Source: Lachnospiraceae bacterium AC2031
GTDB taxonomy: Bacteria; Bacillota; Clostridia; Lachnospirales; Lachnospiraceae
Direction of reading: 5' to 3'
NCBI GenBank assembly: GCA_000687975.1
Contig: JIAB01000001.1
Coordinates: forward strand, 372,001-436,000
DNA: 64,000 nt
Below, in pieces: positions 62,815-64,000 of this stretch (position 1 is its first letter; each line of letters begins with the position of its first letter). The translations under genes were made by a program, and so were the position numbers. The notes under the pieces are model-generated. The model ran no database searches, was not told the origin of the DNA, and worked only from the letters and a program-made list of their open reading frames with translations.

Positions 62815-64000
62815 TTATTCTGGATTGAAGTAGAGGGTTATGATCTCATAACCATCTACTCCACTAGTTCCGACCTGATAACATGTTATTCCATCATATG
62901 TAAAGATAAAGGACAATGCATCCTCACTGGTATTTGGATATGCAACAGCACACTCTAGTTCATCTCTATTTCCAGCCGCTAGATAATCCTTAACATAGTT
63001 TAGATAATCATCATTTGATTTGAAGTAAATCCCATTCTTTTCATAATAATTCTGGAATGTTGAAGAACACTTTTCCGCATCCTTACTATCCCACTCATGA
63101 TTTTTCTTTAATATTGTATCATCTACATTAAAGTAGGTATGTCCTAGTGCTTGCACATCAGTTCCATATGGATCATCCCATGTTGTATCAAGATTATACC
63201 ATATTCCATCTATCTTCACCTGATTCCACATATGTCCTTCAACAACGGTACCATCAGGAGTAATTATAGCTTCTGTACTTCCAGTTCCATCAGGATTAGT
63301 TGAATCAGCAGCATTATCATTATTTACATCACCAGATATAAGCTTTACATCGATGTCGCATAGATTAAGAAGAAGTGCTGTAGCTCTTGAATAACCTGAG
63401 CAAACTGCTTTTCCATTTACAAGTGCTCCATATGCATAATATTCAGTCATATCATTTGCATCGCTGAAAGAATATTCACAGTTATTTACAATATAGTCAT
63501 GAGCCGCAAGTTCCTTATCATAATCTGTCATTCCTGTAGTAATATATTCATTTAGGAACTTCTCACATACAGTACAAAGCTTCTTCGCTTTATCCTTCCC
63601 TTCAGGTATTTCTTTTCCATTCAGAATCTTCTCAGTTACGTAATATTCATCACATATCTCATAATGATAATTGACTCCTATATAGTAATCTGCCACCTCA
63701 TCAGAACCATTACCCACATGAGTAGTGGATACTGAATATGACATCTGATCTACTCTGCCCATCATAGGATCAACCTTAAGAGCTATGTCCTTCAGATCAT
63801 CCTTACTAAAAGTGCTAGGAACTCTCATATAAACATTATCAGTTTCTCCTGACTCCATGGACTCAATGAGCCTGCCATATATTTCATCCTCAGTTCTGAA
63901 AGTATCTTTTTCAAGTTCTTCCATTACTTTTTTTTCTTGTTCAGCTAGTTCTAATTCTCTTTCTCGGGCCTGTTTTCTTCCTCCAATAAACATTGCAATA
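62815..64000 (-). CDS. Transglutaminase-like domain protein (partial, cut by window edge)
   Basis: The frame is open to the right edge. An ATG at 63993 is in frame, but IAMFIGGRKQAR around it looks like the end of a membrane helix, so the real start is probably outside. The visible part (~395 aa) has a coiled-coil segment, then a transglutaminase-like core with GKAVCSGYSRA (Cys), EGHMWNQVKIDGIWY (His) and NLDTTWDDP (Asp). An Asn/Asp-rich insertion separates the Cys and His. Such proteins in Clostridia are surface proteins, often proteases or peptidoglycan-related; the substrate is unknown. Convergent with the lipoprotein gene. Confidence 0.85.
   Translation of the reverse strand, partial: IAMFIGGRKQARERELELAEQEKKVMEELEKDTFRTEDEIYGRLIESMESGETDNVYMRVPSTFSKDDLKDIALKVDPMMGRVDQMSYSVSTTHVGNGSDEVADYYIGVNYHYEICDEYYVTEKILNGKEIPEGKDKAKKLCTVCEKFLNEYITTGMTDYDKELAAHDYIVNNCEYSFSDANDMTEYYAYGALVNGKAVCSGYSRATALLLNLCDIDVKLISGDVNNDNAADSTNPDGTGSTEAIITPDGTVVEGHMWNQVKIDGIWYNLDTTWDDPYGTDVQALGHTYFNVDDTILKKNHEWDSKDAEKCSSTFQNYYEKNGIYFKSNDDYLNYVKDYLAAGNRDELECAVAYPNTSEDALSFIFTYDGITCYQVGTSGVDGYEIITLYFNPE

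Overview
The window looks like a chromosomal segment of a low-G+C Gram-positive anaerobe of the class Clostridia, most likely family Lachnospiraceae (Butyrivibrio/Pseudobutyrivibrio-like). This is inferred from gene order and protein style: cell-wall-binding repeat proteins, cellobiose phosphorylase, a cellulose-binding GH5 enzyme, a class B-type sortase, fhs/folD, and AGGAGG ribosome binding sites throughout. Most genes lie on the minus strand. No prophage, insertion sequence, CRISPR array or intact tRNA gene was found.

Layout. 1-5400: three minus-strand secreted proteins (one cut by the left edge), two ending in cell-wall-binding repeats, with rimO between them. 5434-8197: folate one-carbon genes folD and fhs, separated by a GC-rich foldback element. 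8255-15573: ftsK, a GH94 cellobiose phosphorylase and pnp. 15780-19719: an aroE-aroK fusion, rpsO, aroC and xerD. 20025-24019: a Nudix hydrolase, rny, recX and recA, with tmcAL divergent. 25431-33282: a coiled-coil protein with a poly-Asp tail, coaD, rsmD, a membrane-anchored GH5 cellulase, a 256-bp foldback element, recG, a YloV/FakA-like protein and a Gls24-family protein. 33474-38707: rpmB, sortase, Nudix hydrolase, a class B PBP and an FtsW/RodA protein. 38715-44939: U32 peptidase, zapA, ruvB, ruvA, divIVA-like and a YprB-like exonuclease. 45092-48902: the trans-translation group ssrA, a small membrane protein, smpB, rnr and secG. 49008-50993: mscL and a beta-lactamase-fold cell-wall-binding protein. 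51098-54323: tpiA, pgk and gap. 54638-64000: a PHP phosphatase, a TetR-controlled hydrolase unit, a HerA-like ATPase with a zinc-ribbon partner, an LTA-synthase-like enzyme, a lipoprotein and a transglutaminase-like protein cut by the right edge.

How it fits together. The core is housekeeping: DNA repair and segregation (recA, recX, recG, ruvAB, xerD, ftsK), RNA turnover and rescue (pnp, rny, rnr, ssrA, smpB), lower glycolysis, aromatic amino acid synthesis and division/wall synthesis. Accessory carbohydrate and cell-surface genes sit at junctions of this core. GH5 outside the cell and GH94 inside it would form a short cellulose-to-glucose-1-phosphate route.

The least explained content is intergenic. 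There are two long foldback elements placed just behind the stop codons of recG and fhs, a tRNA-like sequence facing ssrA, four copies of a GGGGACGG hairpin repeat, and several sharp palindromes at promoters. The best supported of these is a pair of matching operators in front of the TetR-linked hydrolase. I found no clearly new multi-gene system; the foldback elements are the strongest candidates for something undescribed.
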